This document shows positions 9,351 through 19,692 of a DNA stretch of 64,000 bases, piece after piece. The first letter of the stretch is position 1. Each line of letters starts with the position of its first letter. Source of the DNA: Leyella stercorea (GTDB lineage Bacteria; Bacteroidota; Bacteroidia; Bacteroidales; Bacteroidaceae); assembly GCF_021531355.1 (NCBI RefSeq), contig NZ_JADYTS010000002.1, positions 62,001 to 126,000 of the forward strand, in the 5' to 3' direction. A program made the translations under genes and the position numbers. The notes below the pieces were generated by a model. The model saw only the letters and a list, made by a program, of their open reading frames with translations. It had not been told where the DNA came from and did not search any database.

Positions 9351-9500
9351 TAGTTGAGAATTGATATTTGATAGTTGAGAGTTATGATTACCATATATAA
9401 TAAAGGTATTGCAAACAAAACATATCATAACTCTCAACTTTCAATTTTCAACTCTCAACTCTCAACTCTCAACTAACATCAACTCTCAATTCTCAACTCA
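9351..9500. repeat. GTTGAGA-type inverted repeat after recQ
   Basis: Left-arm units TTGAGAATTGATA and GTTGAGAGTTATGAT (9353-9388) face many reverse-complement units of CTCTCAACT (9421-9497). The RNA could form a long branched hairpin and may serve as a terminator. It has the same design as the repeat after clpX but a different sequence. Confidence 0.65.
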
Positions 9501-9517
9501 GCTGCCAAAGCCGTTAA

Positions 9518-11086
<1,569 letters not shown>

Positions 11087-11149
11087 TCACACTGTAGCAT
11101 TACGAACATGACAACGCGAAACCCTAAATATAGGGCAAAAGCATAAAAG

Positions 11150-11198
11150 GCAATGGCTTGTGTCGCAGACTGTATAAGGCTGCGACACGGACCATTGC
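11150..11198 (+). terminator. Hairpin terminator after guaB
   Basis: GCAATGG (11150-11156) plus GTGTCGCA (11160-11167) pair with TGCGACAC (11181-11188) and CCATTGC (11192-11198). The hairpin is followed only by a short TTTC, so termination may be partial or factor-assisted. Confidence 0.6.
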
Positions 11199-11254
11199 TT
11201 TCACGGGTTATAATGTAACTATAAATTAAGGAGGATTCTCCATATTTACATACG

Positions 11255-12688
11255 ATGAAGATAAAATCACTGTTGGTTGCTATGTCGCTTATGGCAGGCA
11301 GCGCATTCGCCCAGACCGCCGACCCGATAATAATGACCATCGGTGGCAAGAACGTCACACGGTCGGAGTTTGAGTATGCCTACAATAAGAATGCAGCTGA
11401 GACAACGATAGACAAGAAGAGCATAGACGAATATGTCGACCTGTTTGTCAACTACAAGCTGAAGGTGATAGCCGCCGAAGAGGCAGGCATTGATACCACA
11501 GCCGCATTTCGCAAGGAATTTCTCATGTATCGCGACCAACAGATACGTCCTACGTTCATCGTCGACGACGACATAGAGCGCGAGGCACGTAACATATACA
11601 AGCAGACACAGACACGAATCGACGCCGGGGGCGGACTGGTGCATCCGTTGCACATCCTCGTGGCGCTGTCGCAGCAGGCTGACGCACAGCTGCAGCGCGC
11701 CGCATCTCTCAAGGCAGATTCTATATATAAAGCCCTGATGGCAGGTGCCGACTTCGGCGACATGGCACGCCGACTGTCGGACGACAAGGCCTCGGGCATG
11801 CGCGGAGGCGATCTGTCGTGGATACAGCGCGGACAGACTATAAAGGAGTTTGAAGACCAGGCGTATGCCTTGAAGAAGGGCGAGACATCAAAGCCGTTCC
11901 TGACACCGTTCGGATACCATATTATAAGAGTGGTAGACAGGGGCAACTTCTTTCCATACGACTCAGTAAGAGCCGACATACGCCGATTTATCGAAAGCCG
12001 CGGACTGCGCGAGCGCATAATCTCGCAACGCATCGACTCCATAGCCAAGCTCTCGAAGCCGGCACTCACACCCGAACAGGTGATAGAACGCCGTGCCGAG
12101 GAACTGGAAGAGAAGTCGCCGGAGATGAGCGGACTGATACGCGAGTATTACGACGGACTCCTGCTGTACGAAATATCAAACCGCACAGTGTGGGAACGCG
12201 CCGCCAACGACACCAAGGCACAACAAGCCTACTTCAAGAAGAACCGCAAGAAATATGCGTGGGCTGAACCGCGATTCAAGGGAGTGGCATTCTATACACG
12301 CAATCAGACAGATGCCGAGGCTGTGAGAAAACTGCTGCGCTCTACGCCATTCGACAAGTGGGCAGAGGCACTGAAGACACAGTTCAACGACTCTACAGAA
12401 CGCATCAAGGCCACAATAGGCATCTTTGCCAAGGGCGACAATTCCACGGTTGACCGCGCTGAGTATGGTGTTGACAAGACAAAAGCGAAATCAGCTATTG
12501 ATAATGTATATAAAGTTGAAGGAACTTTCGGCAAGAAGATAAAGCGTCCGCAGACATATGTCGATGTACGCGAACTGGTAGTGTCCGACCTTCAGGAGCA
12601 GCTCGAACATAAATGGGTGGCTGATTTGCGACGCAAATATGCTGTGCATGTCAACCGTGAGGTGCTTAATACTGTCAACAAGCATTGA
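11255..12688 (+). CDS. Periplasmic parvulin-type peptidylprolyl isomerase
   Basis: Envelope chaperone and prolyl isomerase of the PpiC/SurA class. Residues 1-20 are a signal peptide ending in AFA. An N-terminal chaperone segment is followed by one parvulin domain (about 127-230), containing LVHPLHILVAL, GGDLSWIQRGQ and FGYHIIRVVD. The 477-residue protein has a long C-terminal region with no clear second isomerase domain. It is the first of three consecutive envelope-biogenesis genes on this strand, next to a SurA homologue and an OstA-like protein, which suggests a role in outer-membrane protein or LPS assembly. Confidence 0.88.
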   Translation: MKIKSLLVAMSLMAGSAFAQTADPIIMTIGGKNVTRSEFEYAYNKNAAETTIDKKSIDEYVDLFVNYKLKVIAAEEAGIDTTAAFRKEFLMYRDQQIRPTFIVDDDIEREARNIYKQTQTRIDAGGGLVHPLHILVALSQQADAQLQRAASLKADSIYKALMAGADFGDMARRLSDDKASGMRGGDLSWIQRGQTIKEFEDQAYALKKGETSKPFLTPFGYHIIRVVDRGNFFPYDSVRADIRRFIESRGLRERIISQRIDSIAKLSKPALTPEQVIERRAEELEEKSPEMSGLIREYYDGLLLYEISNRTVWERAANDTKAQQAYFKKNRKKYAWAEPRFKGVAFYTRNQTDAEAVRKLLRSTPFDKWAEALKTQFNDSTERIKATIGIFAKGDNSTVDRAEYGVDKTKAKSAIDNVYKVEGTFGKKIKRPQTYVDVRELVVSDLQEQLEHKWVADLRRKYAVHVNREVLNTVNKH

Positions 12689-12754
12689 TAAAATGCCGTC
12701 AATACTGTATAGAGAGATATAAGTAAGGAAATAGATCAAAACAAAAAGAGATAA

Positions 12755-14230
12755 ATGAAAAAAACAAAATCAATATTGATAGCTCTTGTAGCCGTGTTGC
12801 TTTGTGCTGGTATTGGAGCCAATGCACAGCGTGGCAAGGGTCATATGGTTGACGCCAAGTCGCAGACTGATACGGCAGCTGTTGCCATTTCTGATACGGC
12901 AAACGCCCGTGCTGTAAATGCTGATTTCAAGGCACCTGAGCACAGTGTGGTAGACGAGGTGATATGGGTTGTAGGCGATGAGCCTATACTCAAGTCGGAT
13001 GTCGAGATGACACGACTCCAAGGTGAGGCTGAAGGTGTTACGTGGCACGGCGACCCCGACTGTGCTATCCCCGAGCAGATAGCTGTGCAGAAGCTCTTCC
13101 TTCATCAGGCTGCAATCGACTCAATTGAAGTTACTGAGGGTGAGATTGCACAGAACATTGACATGCAGATAAACCGCTGGATACAGCAGGCTGGCTCGAA
13201 GGAGAAACTCGAGGAATACAAGAGAATGACTGTGGCACAGATGCGCTCACAGTTGCACGATGATTTCAAGAACAATCAGCTTATTCAGCAGATGAAGGAG
13301 AAGTTGGTGAGCGATATAACGGTTACACCGTCTGACGTTCGCAACTACTTCCGCGATATGCCTGAGGACAGCATTCCTTTCGTTCCAACCGAGGTTGAGG
13401 TTGAGATCATTACCCGTCAGCCTAAGATTGAACAAGATGAGATAAACCGTGTGAAGAACGACTTGCGCGACTATACCGACCGTGTAAATAAGGGCGAGGC
13501 TTCTTTCGGTACACTGGCACGTCTTTATTCAGAGGATCCGGGTTCGGCACGTCAGGGTGGAGAGATGGACTATGTAGGTCGTGGTATGCTCGACCCCGCA
13601 TTTGCAAGCGTAGCATTCAATCTGACCGACCCGAAGAAGATTTCGAAGATTGTAGAGTCGGAGTATGGTTTCCATATTATCCAGCTCATCGACAAGCGTG
13701 GTGACAAAATCAAGGTGCGCCACATACTGCGCATTCCACGTGTGTCTACCGAGGCTGTCGACTCAATGCGCACACGTCTTGACTCGCTTGCAACAGACAT
13801 ACGTGCAGCAAAGGTGACCTTTGAGGAGGCTGCTTCGGTTGTGTCTGACGATAAGGATACACGCAACAATCACGGTCTTATGTCGTATAACAGTCAGGAC
13901 GGACGCACATCGAAGTTCCAGATGAAGGACCTCCCAACCGAGGTGGCTCGCGAGGTAGAAAACATGGAAGTGGGCGATGTGAGCAAGGCGTTCCAGATGA
14001 TTAACGAAAAAGGCAAGACTGTGGCAGCCATCGTAAAGCTTAAGAGCCGTACCCCAGCCCACCGTGCCACAATCACCGAAGACTATCAGGTGATGAAGAA
14101 TGTGGTGCTACAGAAACAACGTGCCGACTTCTTGCACCAGTGGGTGGTAAACAAAATTAAGACTACATATGTCAAGATGAACGACCGTTGCAAGAAGTGC
14201 AAGTTTGAGTACGAGGGTTGGATAAAGTAG
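12755..14230 (+). CDS. SurA-like periplasmic chaperone / peptidylprolyl isomerase
   Basis: A 491-residue exported protein (signal peptide 1-25, ending GANAQ) with a SurA-type N-terminal chaperone helix region and two parvulin domains, about 213-315 (GGEMDYVGRGM, YGFHIIQLID) and 320-430. It should escort unfolded outer-membrane proteins to the BAM machinery. It follows another parvulin protein by 66 bp and precedes the OstA-like gene by 45 bp. The C-terminus contains a short Cys-x-x-Cys (DRCKKCKFEYEG), not part of the usual SurA fold. Confidence 0.9.
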   Translation: MKKTKSILIALVAVLLCAGIGANAQRGKGHMVDAKSQTDTAAVAISDTANARAVNADFKAPEHSVVDEVIWVVGDEPILKSDVEMTRLQGEAEGVTWHGDPDCAIPEQIAVQKLFLHQAAIDSIEVTEGEIAQNIDMQINRWIQQAGSKEKLEEYKRMTVAQMRSQLHDDFKNNQLIQQMKEKLVSDITVTPSDVRNYFRDMPEDSIPFVPTEVEVEIITRQPKIEQDEINRVKNDLRDYTDRVNKGEASFGTLARLYSEDPGSARQGGEMDYVGRGMLDPAFASVAFNLTDPKKISKIVESEYGFHIIQLIDKRGDKIKVRHILRIPRVSTEAVDSMRTRLDSLATDIRAAKVTFEEAASVVSDDKDTRNNHGLMSYNSQDGRTSKFQMKDLPTEVAREVENMEVGDVSKAFQMINEKGKTVAAIVKLKSRTPAHRATITEDYQVMKNVVLQKQRADFLHQWVVNKIKTTYVKMNDRCKKCKFEYEGWIK

Positions 14231-14275
14231 TGTCTCTCATCCCGTATAGTTATGCTTTAAAAGGCTTATTGTTTA

Positions 14276-15934
14276 ATGGCAATGAATGAAAATAATCATA
14301 CAAGTATAAAGTGGCATAGAGTCGTCGTAATGACGATTCTATGCCTTTTTGGCTTTAGTCTTATAACAACAGTTGCGGCTCCTGACAAAAAGAAGAAGCG
14401 CCAGAAAACCGACGAACGTGTGTATCTGAAGCACGCTGATGAGTTGACTTACGACCAGTGGGGAGCTGTACCAGGAGCACAGATACTCCGAGGTAAGGTA
14501 CACTTCACGCATGCCGGCTCGCAATTGTGGTGCGACAGTGCCTACTTCTTTCAGGTAGAAAATTCGGTTATGGCTTTCGGACATGTCCGCTTTAAGCAGG
14601 GCGATACCCTGTCGCTCACTTGCGACCGTGCTGACTACAATGGTGCCGACCAGATGATGCATGCCCGCAATAATGTGGTTCTCAAGCATCGTAAGCAGAC
14701 ATTGTATACCGACTCGCTCGATTACGACCGCTTGTACAACCTCGCTTATTTCTTTGAGGGCGGAAAACTGGTTGACGGCAAAGACCGGCTTGTCAGCGAC
14801 TGGGGTGCATACAGCACAGCAACACGCGAGGCTTCATTCTACTATGGAGTGGAGATGTTCTCAGGCCAGAACCATATTACTACTGATACGTTGCATTATG
14901 ATACTCGTACGTCGGTAGCACATGTTGTAGGACCGTCGACCATAACATCCAAGGGTACGATAATACACACTACCGATGCTTATACCAACTCGCGTACCGA
15001 CCGCTCGCAGCTGTTCGGCCGCTCAACAATCGTTGATGGTGACAAGACCATTACGGGCGATTCGCTATACCACGACAACTCTAACGGCGACAACGAGGGA
15101 TTTGGCAACGTAGTGTATATCGACAAGAAGAACAAGAACGAGCTACATGCCAACCGTCTGTTCTATAACGAGAAGACCGGATATGGATATGGCACCGACC
15201 GCGCCATGTTGCTCGACTACTCGCAGCGTGACACACTGTGGATGCATGCCGACTCATTGAAGATTTTTACTTTCCATATCAATACCGACTCGGTTTATCG
15301 TAAGGTGCATGCCTTTCCGCATGTGCGAGCCTATCGTCAGGACGTGCAGGCTGTGTGCGACTCGCTCGTATTCAGCTCGCTCGACTCGTGTATGACAATG
15401 TATCGCGACCCGATTGCATGGAATCTGAACCGCCAGATACTTGGCGAAGAGATAAAGGTATACTTTGCCGATTCTACTGTTCGCAAAGCCGAGGTCATTG
15501 ATCAGGCTCTATCAGTGGAATTGGTTGACGGTAAAAACCGCTTCAATCAGGTGTCTTCAAAGCGTATGGACACCTATTTCACCGATGGAGCGGTACGCCG
15601 TACAGATGCTGTAGGCAATGTGATGACAATATATTACAATGCCGATTCAAAAGATTCTGTACTCACCGAACTCAATTATCTCGAGACAGATACTATGCGG
15701 ATGTTTATCTCGGCAGATCGTCAGCTTGAACGTATATGGACATCAAAGGCTTCCGGTACAATGTATCCCATCACCCAGGTGCCGCCTGACAAGTTGCACC
15801 TTGGCGCATTCGAATGGTTCGACTATATACGTCCGCTCGACAAGAACGATATTTTTGAGTGGCGAGGTAAAAAGGGTGGCTCGCAATTGAAGGCTATACC
15901 GCGTCGTGAGGCACCGTTGCAGAAATTAGAATAA
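14276..15934 (+). CDS. OstA/LptA-like organic solvent tolerance protein
   Basis: A 552-residue protein with an N-terminal hydrophobic segment (about 17-35) and repeated short beta-strand patterns (for example LRGKVHFTHAG, MHARNNVVLKH) typical of OstA-like beta-jellyroll domains. In Bacteroidetes this family is thought to take part in LPS transport across the periplasm, like LptA and the N-terminal part of LptD. The operon context (two periplasmic chaperones upstream) agrees with this. Two in-frame ATGs six bases apart make the start slightly uncertain. Confidence 0.8.
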   Translation: MAMNENNHTSIKWHRVVVMTILCLFGFSLITTVAAPDKKKKRQKTDERVYLKHADELTYDQWGAVPGAQILRGKVHFTHAGSQLWCDSAYFFQVENSVMAFGHVRFKQGDTLSLTCDRADYNGADQMMHARNNVVLKHRKQTLYTDSLDYDRLYNLAYFFEGGKLVDGKDRLVSDWGAYSTATREASFYYGVEMFSGQNHITTDTLHYDTRTSVAHVVGPSTITSKGTIIHTTDAYTNSRTDRSQLFGRSTIVDGDKTITGDSLYHDNSNGDNEGFGNVVYIDKKNKNELHANRLFYNEKTGYGYGTDRAMLLDYSQRDTLWMHADSLKIFTFHINTDSVYRKVHAFPHVRAYRQDVQAVCDSLVFSSLDSCMTMYRDPIAWNLNRQILGEEIKVYFADSTVRKAEVIDQALSVELVDGKNRFNQVSSKRMDTYFTDGAVRRTDAVGNVMTIYYNADSKDSVLTELNYLETDTMRMFISADRQLERIWTSKASGTMYPITQVPPDKLHLGAFEWFDYIRPLDKNDIFEWRGKKGGSQLKAIPRREAPLQKLE

Positions 15935-15944
15935 TATAAAAAGC

Positions 15945-16199
15945 ATGTATTTTTTCAACCGCCGTCCACGCGGCTTTCACTATACAATGCGCTTCAGTAA
16001 TGAGCGCCGCGACCTGATAGACAACCTGCGTCGTGGCGTTCCGCCAGATGTGTTGGCGCAACGCTCGCTTGAAGAGGAAGCACAGCATGCCAGTCGTGGA
16101 CGAAGCCGCCGACATGGCAGAGGATTGCTCCTCATGATAGGAGTCATGATAGTGGTAATACTTGCTTTCCTACTTGCTGTTATATTAATCAAACTGTAA
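15945..16199 (+). CDS. Small membrane protein of unknown function
   Basis: 84 residues, strongly basic over residues 1-60 (several RR and RGR runs), with one C-terminal transmembrane segment (about 61-82). The topology suggests a cytoplasmic basic domain anchored to the inner membrane. It sits 10 bp after the OstA-like gene and 6 bp before mutL, so all three probably share a transcript. No family recognised. Confidence 0.75.
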   Translation: MYFFNRRPRGFHYTMRFSNERRDLIDNLRRGVPPDVLAQRSLEEEAQHASRGRSRRHGRGLLLMIGVMIVVILAFLLAVILIKL

Positions 16200-16205
16200 A
16201 ACCCT

Positions 16206-18185
16206 ATGAGTGATATAATACAACTGTTGCCCGATTCAGTGGCCAATCAGATTGCGGCAGGCGAGGTGATACAGCGTCCTGCAAGTGTCATTAAGGAACT
16301 TGTCGAGAACTCGATTGACGCAGGAGCTACGTCTATACAGGTGGTGTGTGTCGATTCGGGTCGCACTTCGATACAGGTGATAGATAACGGTAAGGGAATG
16401 TCGGAGACCGACGCCCGACTCTCGTTTGAGCGCCACGCTACAAGTAAGATACGCAAGGCCGACGACCTTTTCAATCTGCACACGATGGGATTTCGCGGTG
16501 AGGCACTCGCCTCGATAGCCGCTGTGGCGCAGGTGACGCTCAAGACACGCATGGCTGACGACGACTTAGGCACACAACTCTCATTGGCAGGGTCGCGCTT
16601 TGTGTCGCAGGAGGCATGTTCGTGTGCAGTGGGCAGCAATTTTATGGTGGAAAACCTCTTCTACAACGTTCCCGTGAGGCGCAAGTTCCTCAAGTCGAAT
16701 GCTACAGAACTCAACAATATTGTCACTGCCTTTGAACGTATAGCCCTTGTCAATCCCGACGTGGCATTCACACTCTATAACAACGACAACGAGTTGTACA
16801 ATCTGAAGGCTGCCGGTCTGCGTCAGCGCATAGTAGACGTGTTCGGCAAGAAGATAAACCAGCACCTCCTGCCTATTGACATCGACACCACGATGTGCAA
16901 ACTAACAGGATTCATAGGCAAACCCGAGTCGGCACGACGTAAGGGAGCGCGCCAATACTTTTTCGTCAACGGCCGCTACATGAAGCATCCCTACTTCCAC
17001 AAAGCAGTGATGACAGCCTACGAGCGACTTGTGCCCGAAGGCGACCAGGTGCCGTATTTCATATATTTCACCGTCAAGCCCGAAGACATCGACGTAAACA
17101 TACACCCGACAAAGACCGAAATAAAGTTTGAGAACGAGCCTACAATATGGCAGATTCTTGCAGCGGCAGTGAAAGATGCTGTAGGAATGTTCAGCGACGT
17201 AACAGCCATTGAGTTTGACACCGAGGGACAGCCTGAAATCCCCGCATTGGGGTCGGCAGAAGAGGTGCGTGCACCCAAGTTGCAGTACAATCCCTCGTAC
17301 AATCCGTTCAACGAACCGTCTGTCCGCCGTTCGGCTCCGTCGGAGTGGGAACGAATGTTCGACGGATTGGAGAGCAGCACGTCACGTCAGCGTCAGACCT
17401 CGCTGTTCGATGGCAGCAACGACGTGATAGTAGGGTCGAAGGCCAACAAGAGCATAATGGAACCAATGCCCGACATACCCGACCTTCAGCCCGTAGCCAC
17501 ACAAAGCAGTCAGCCTATACCATCTGTCAATATGTCGACACCTTCAGCCGACGTGCCTATTGCATCAAGTATGGCTCAGGCAGAAGTTCCGTCTGCAGTG
17601 TTTGCATCACCGATAGAGGATAAATCGCCAGTACATTATCAATATAAGGGTCAGTATATAATGACAGCTGTTAAGTCGGGGCTGATGATTGTCGACCAGC
17701 ACCGTGCTCATATGCGCATATTGTACGAGCGATATACCGAGCAGATAAAAGCGCACAAGTCGGCTACACAAAAGTTGATGTTTCCGGAGACAGTGCAGTT
17801 TGCCCAGTCGGAAGATGTCATTATGCAGCAACTGTTGCCCGAATTGAAGTCGGCAGGTTTCGATTTGAGTGAACTTGGAGGCGGTGTGTATTCCATCTGT
17901 GGAGTTCCTTCAGGACTTGACGGTCTCGACTACGTGTCGCTTGTGCAGGACATTGTAGCCTCGTCAGCCGACAATACCAGTTCGGCACTTGATCATGCTA
18001 CTCATACTGTGGCATTATGTCTGGCTCGCAGTGCCGCTGTAGCTTATGGTCAGGTGCTTGGCAATGAAGAGATGGAAAATATCGTAAACGACCTCTTTGC
18101 GTGCTCCAACTTCAACTATGCACCCGATGGTAGCAAGATACTTTCTATTCTGCGGCAGACTGAAATACAGCGTATGCTTGGTTAG
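16206..18185 (+). CDS. mutL: DNA mismatch repair protein MutL
   Basis: GHKL ATPase linking mismatch recognition to strand removal. The N-terminal motifs are complete: ELVENSIDAGA near residue 28, DNGKGM near 60 and GFRGEALASIA near 95. A low-complexity linker covers about 340-470, and the C-terminal dimerisation domain runs to residue 659. The endonuclease motif DQHAxxExxxxE is altered to DQHRAHMRILYE near 498, so the metal-binding Glu is Met. Whether this MutL cuts DNA is therefore doubtful. The gene follows the small membrane protein closely. Confidence 0.95.
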   Translation: MSDIIQLLPDSVANQIAAGEVIQRPASVIKELVENSIDAGATSIQVVCVDSGRTSIQVIDNGKGMSETDARLSFERHATSKIRKADDLFNLHTMGFRGEALASIAAVAQVTLKTRMADDDLGTQLSLAGSRFVSQEACSCAVGSNFMVENLFYNVPVRRKFLKSNATELNNIVTAFERIALVNPDVAFTLYNNDNELYNLKAAGLRQRIVDVFGKKINQHLLPIDIDTTMCKLTGFIGKPESARRKGARQYFFVNGRYMKHPYFHKAVMTAYERLVPEGDQVPYFIYFTVKPEDIDVNIHPTKTEIKFENEPTIWQILAAAVKDAVGMFSDVTAIEFDTEGQPEIPALGSAEEVRAPKLQYNPSYNPFNEPSVRRSAPSEWERMFDGLESSTSRQRQTSLFDGSNDVIVGSKANKSIMEPMPDIPDLQPVATQSSQPIPSVNMSTPSADVPIASSMAQAEVPSAVFASPIEDKSPVHYQYKGQYIMTAVKSGLMIVDQHRAHMRILYERYTEQIKAHKSATQKLMFPETVQFAQSEDVIMQQLLPELKSAGFDLSELGGGVYSICGVPSGLDGLDYVSLVQDIVASSADNTSSALDHATHTVALCLARSAAVAYGQVLGNEEMENIVNDLFACSNFNYAPDGSKILSILRQTEIQRMLG

Positions 18186-18378
18186 AGACAAAATGAATGT
18201 TTGAAAGAATATTCGTTATTTATCTTTTTTAGCCATTCTGACAATAATCTTGTCAAAATAGTATGCTTATTTGGTTTTTATTAGTAACTTTGCGCAAAAT
18301 TTGATAGGGAATATGCCCTTTAGCATTTATTCGAAAGGAAAAAAGGAAAAATATAAGATTGTTAATTTAATAAAGGTT

Positions 18379-19521
18379 ATGAAAAAGTTATTTTTAGTTT
18401 TAGCAATGTGTGGTCTGACTATGAGCTCAATGGCTCAGGATACAACAACAGACCCAGTACAGAAGTACAGCGTTGCAACAAACTCATTCTGGAGCAATTG
18501 GTTTATTCAGGCAGGTGCTGACTGGAACGCTTTCTATTCAAACGAAGAGCATGGTGCTGGACTTTCACGCAGTCCGTTCAAGAGTTTCCGTTCTGCTCCT
18601 GGATTGTCTGTAGCTGTTGGTAAGTGGTTCACACCGGGTCTTGGTCTTCGTACTAAGTTCTCTGGCGTTTGGGGTCGTACTGTAATCGACGAGAACAAGC
18701 ACTCTAACAAGTACTGGACTCTCAACGAGAACATACTCTTCAACCTCAGCAATATGATTTACGGTTACAATCCGACACGTGTATGGAACTTCATTCCTTT
18801 TGTTGGTGGTGGTATCAGCCGTAACTGTGACTACAATTGCTATGCAATGAACCTCTCTGCAGGTATCCTCAACACATTCCGTGTAAGCAATAAGGTTGCT
18901 GTCAACTTCGAGCTTGGTTGGAACTGGGCTGAGAGTGATTTCGACGGTGTGACAAGCGGTGTAGGCAACCGTGGTTGGGATTGCCACGACAATAAGCTCT
19001 ATGCTGAAGTTGGTCTTACATTCAACCTTGGTAAGGGCACTTGGAGCAAGACTCCTGACGTAGACGCTATCAAGGCTCTCTCACAGAGCCAGATTGATGC
19101 CCTCAATGCACAGCTCAACGATGCTAATGCAGAGAACGCTCGTCTGAAGAACCTTCTTTCTGTGAAGAAGGAAGAGCCGGCTCCTATCGTTAAGAACTAC
19201 AGCAACACTCCGTTGTCAGTATTCTTCAACATCAACAAGTCAAACATTGCTTCACGTAAGGACCTCGTTAACATCCAGTCGCTTGCCGACTATGCTAAGG
19301 AGAACAACTCAAACCTCGTAGTAACAGGTTATGCTGACAGCGCTACTGGTGCAGCTGATTACAACCAGAGTCTCTCTGAGCGTCGTGCTGAGACTGTAGC
19401 TAGCGAGCTTGTTAAGATGGGTGTTAACCGCGACAAGATTTCTACACAGGGTAAGGGTGGTGTAAGCGACCTCTCACCGGTTTCTTACAACCGTCGTGCT
19501 ACAGTTAAGATTGCTGAGTAA
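18379..19521 (+). CDS. OmpA-family outer membrane protein
   Basis: A 380-residue protein with a signal peptide (1-19, ending SSMAQ), an N-terminal eight-stranded barrel-like region, a helical linker (about 235-265) and a C-terminal OmpA peptidoglycan-binding domain (about 276-380) with FFNINKSNI, GYADSATG and LSERRAETV. It should tie the outer membrane to the cell wall. I start at MKKLFLVL because an upstream extension in frame lacks a good start and would hide the signal peptide. A -7-like TAACTTTG lies at 18285-18292. A clear intrinsic terminator follows. Confidence 0.92.
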   Translation: MKKLFLVLAMCGLTMSSMAQDTTTDPVQKYSVATNSFWSNWFIQAGADWNAFYSNEEHGAGLSRSPFKSFRSAPGLSVAVGKWFTPGLGLRTKFSGVWGRTVIDENKHSNKYWTLNENILFNLSNMIYGYNPTRVWNFIPFVGGGISRNCDYNCYAMNLSAGILNTFRVSNKVAVNFELGWNWAESDFDGVTSGVGNRGWDCHDNKLYAEVGLTFNLGKGTWSKTPDVDAIKALSQSQIDALNAQLNDANAENARLKNLLSVKKEEPAPIVKNYSNTPLSVFFNINKSNIASRKDLVNIQSLADYAKENNSNLVVTGYADSATGAADYNQSLSERRAETVASELVKMGVNRDKISTQGKGGVSDLSPVSYNRRATVKIAE

Positions 19522-19575
19522 TTCGGCAACGCTTAGCTATACAAGACGTAATAGTCAAAAAAAACAAATATTATG

Positions 19576-19606
19576 GGTGTTTTCCGCAAGGAAGGCACCT
19601 TTTTTT
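19576..19606 (+). terminator. Intrinsic terminator after the OmpA-family gene
   Basis: GGTG then TTCC pair with GGAA then CACC around a short GCAA loop (19576-19599), followed by seven T residues. This is a classic factor-independent terminator. Confidence 0.9.
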
Positions 19607-19692
19607 ATGTCTATAGGTTCTATAATTGGTTGTTTTAAGCTCCATAATTGAAAAAAGATATGTAAATTTGCGTAAAATAAATCAACATTCGA

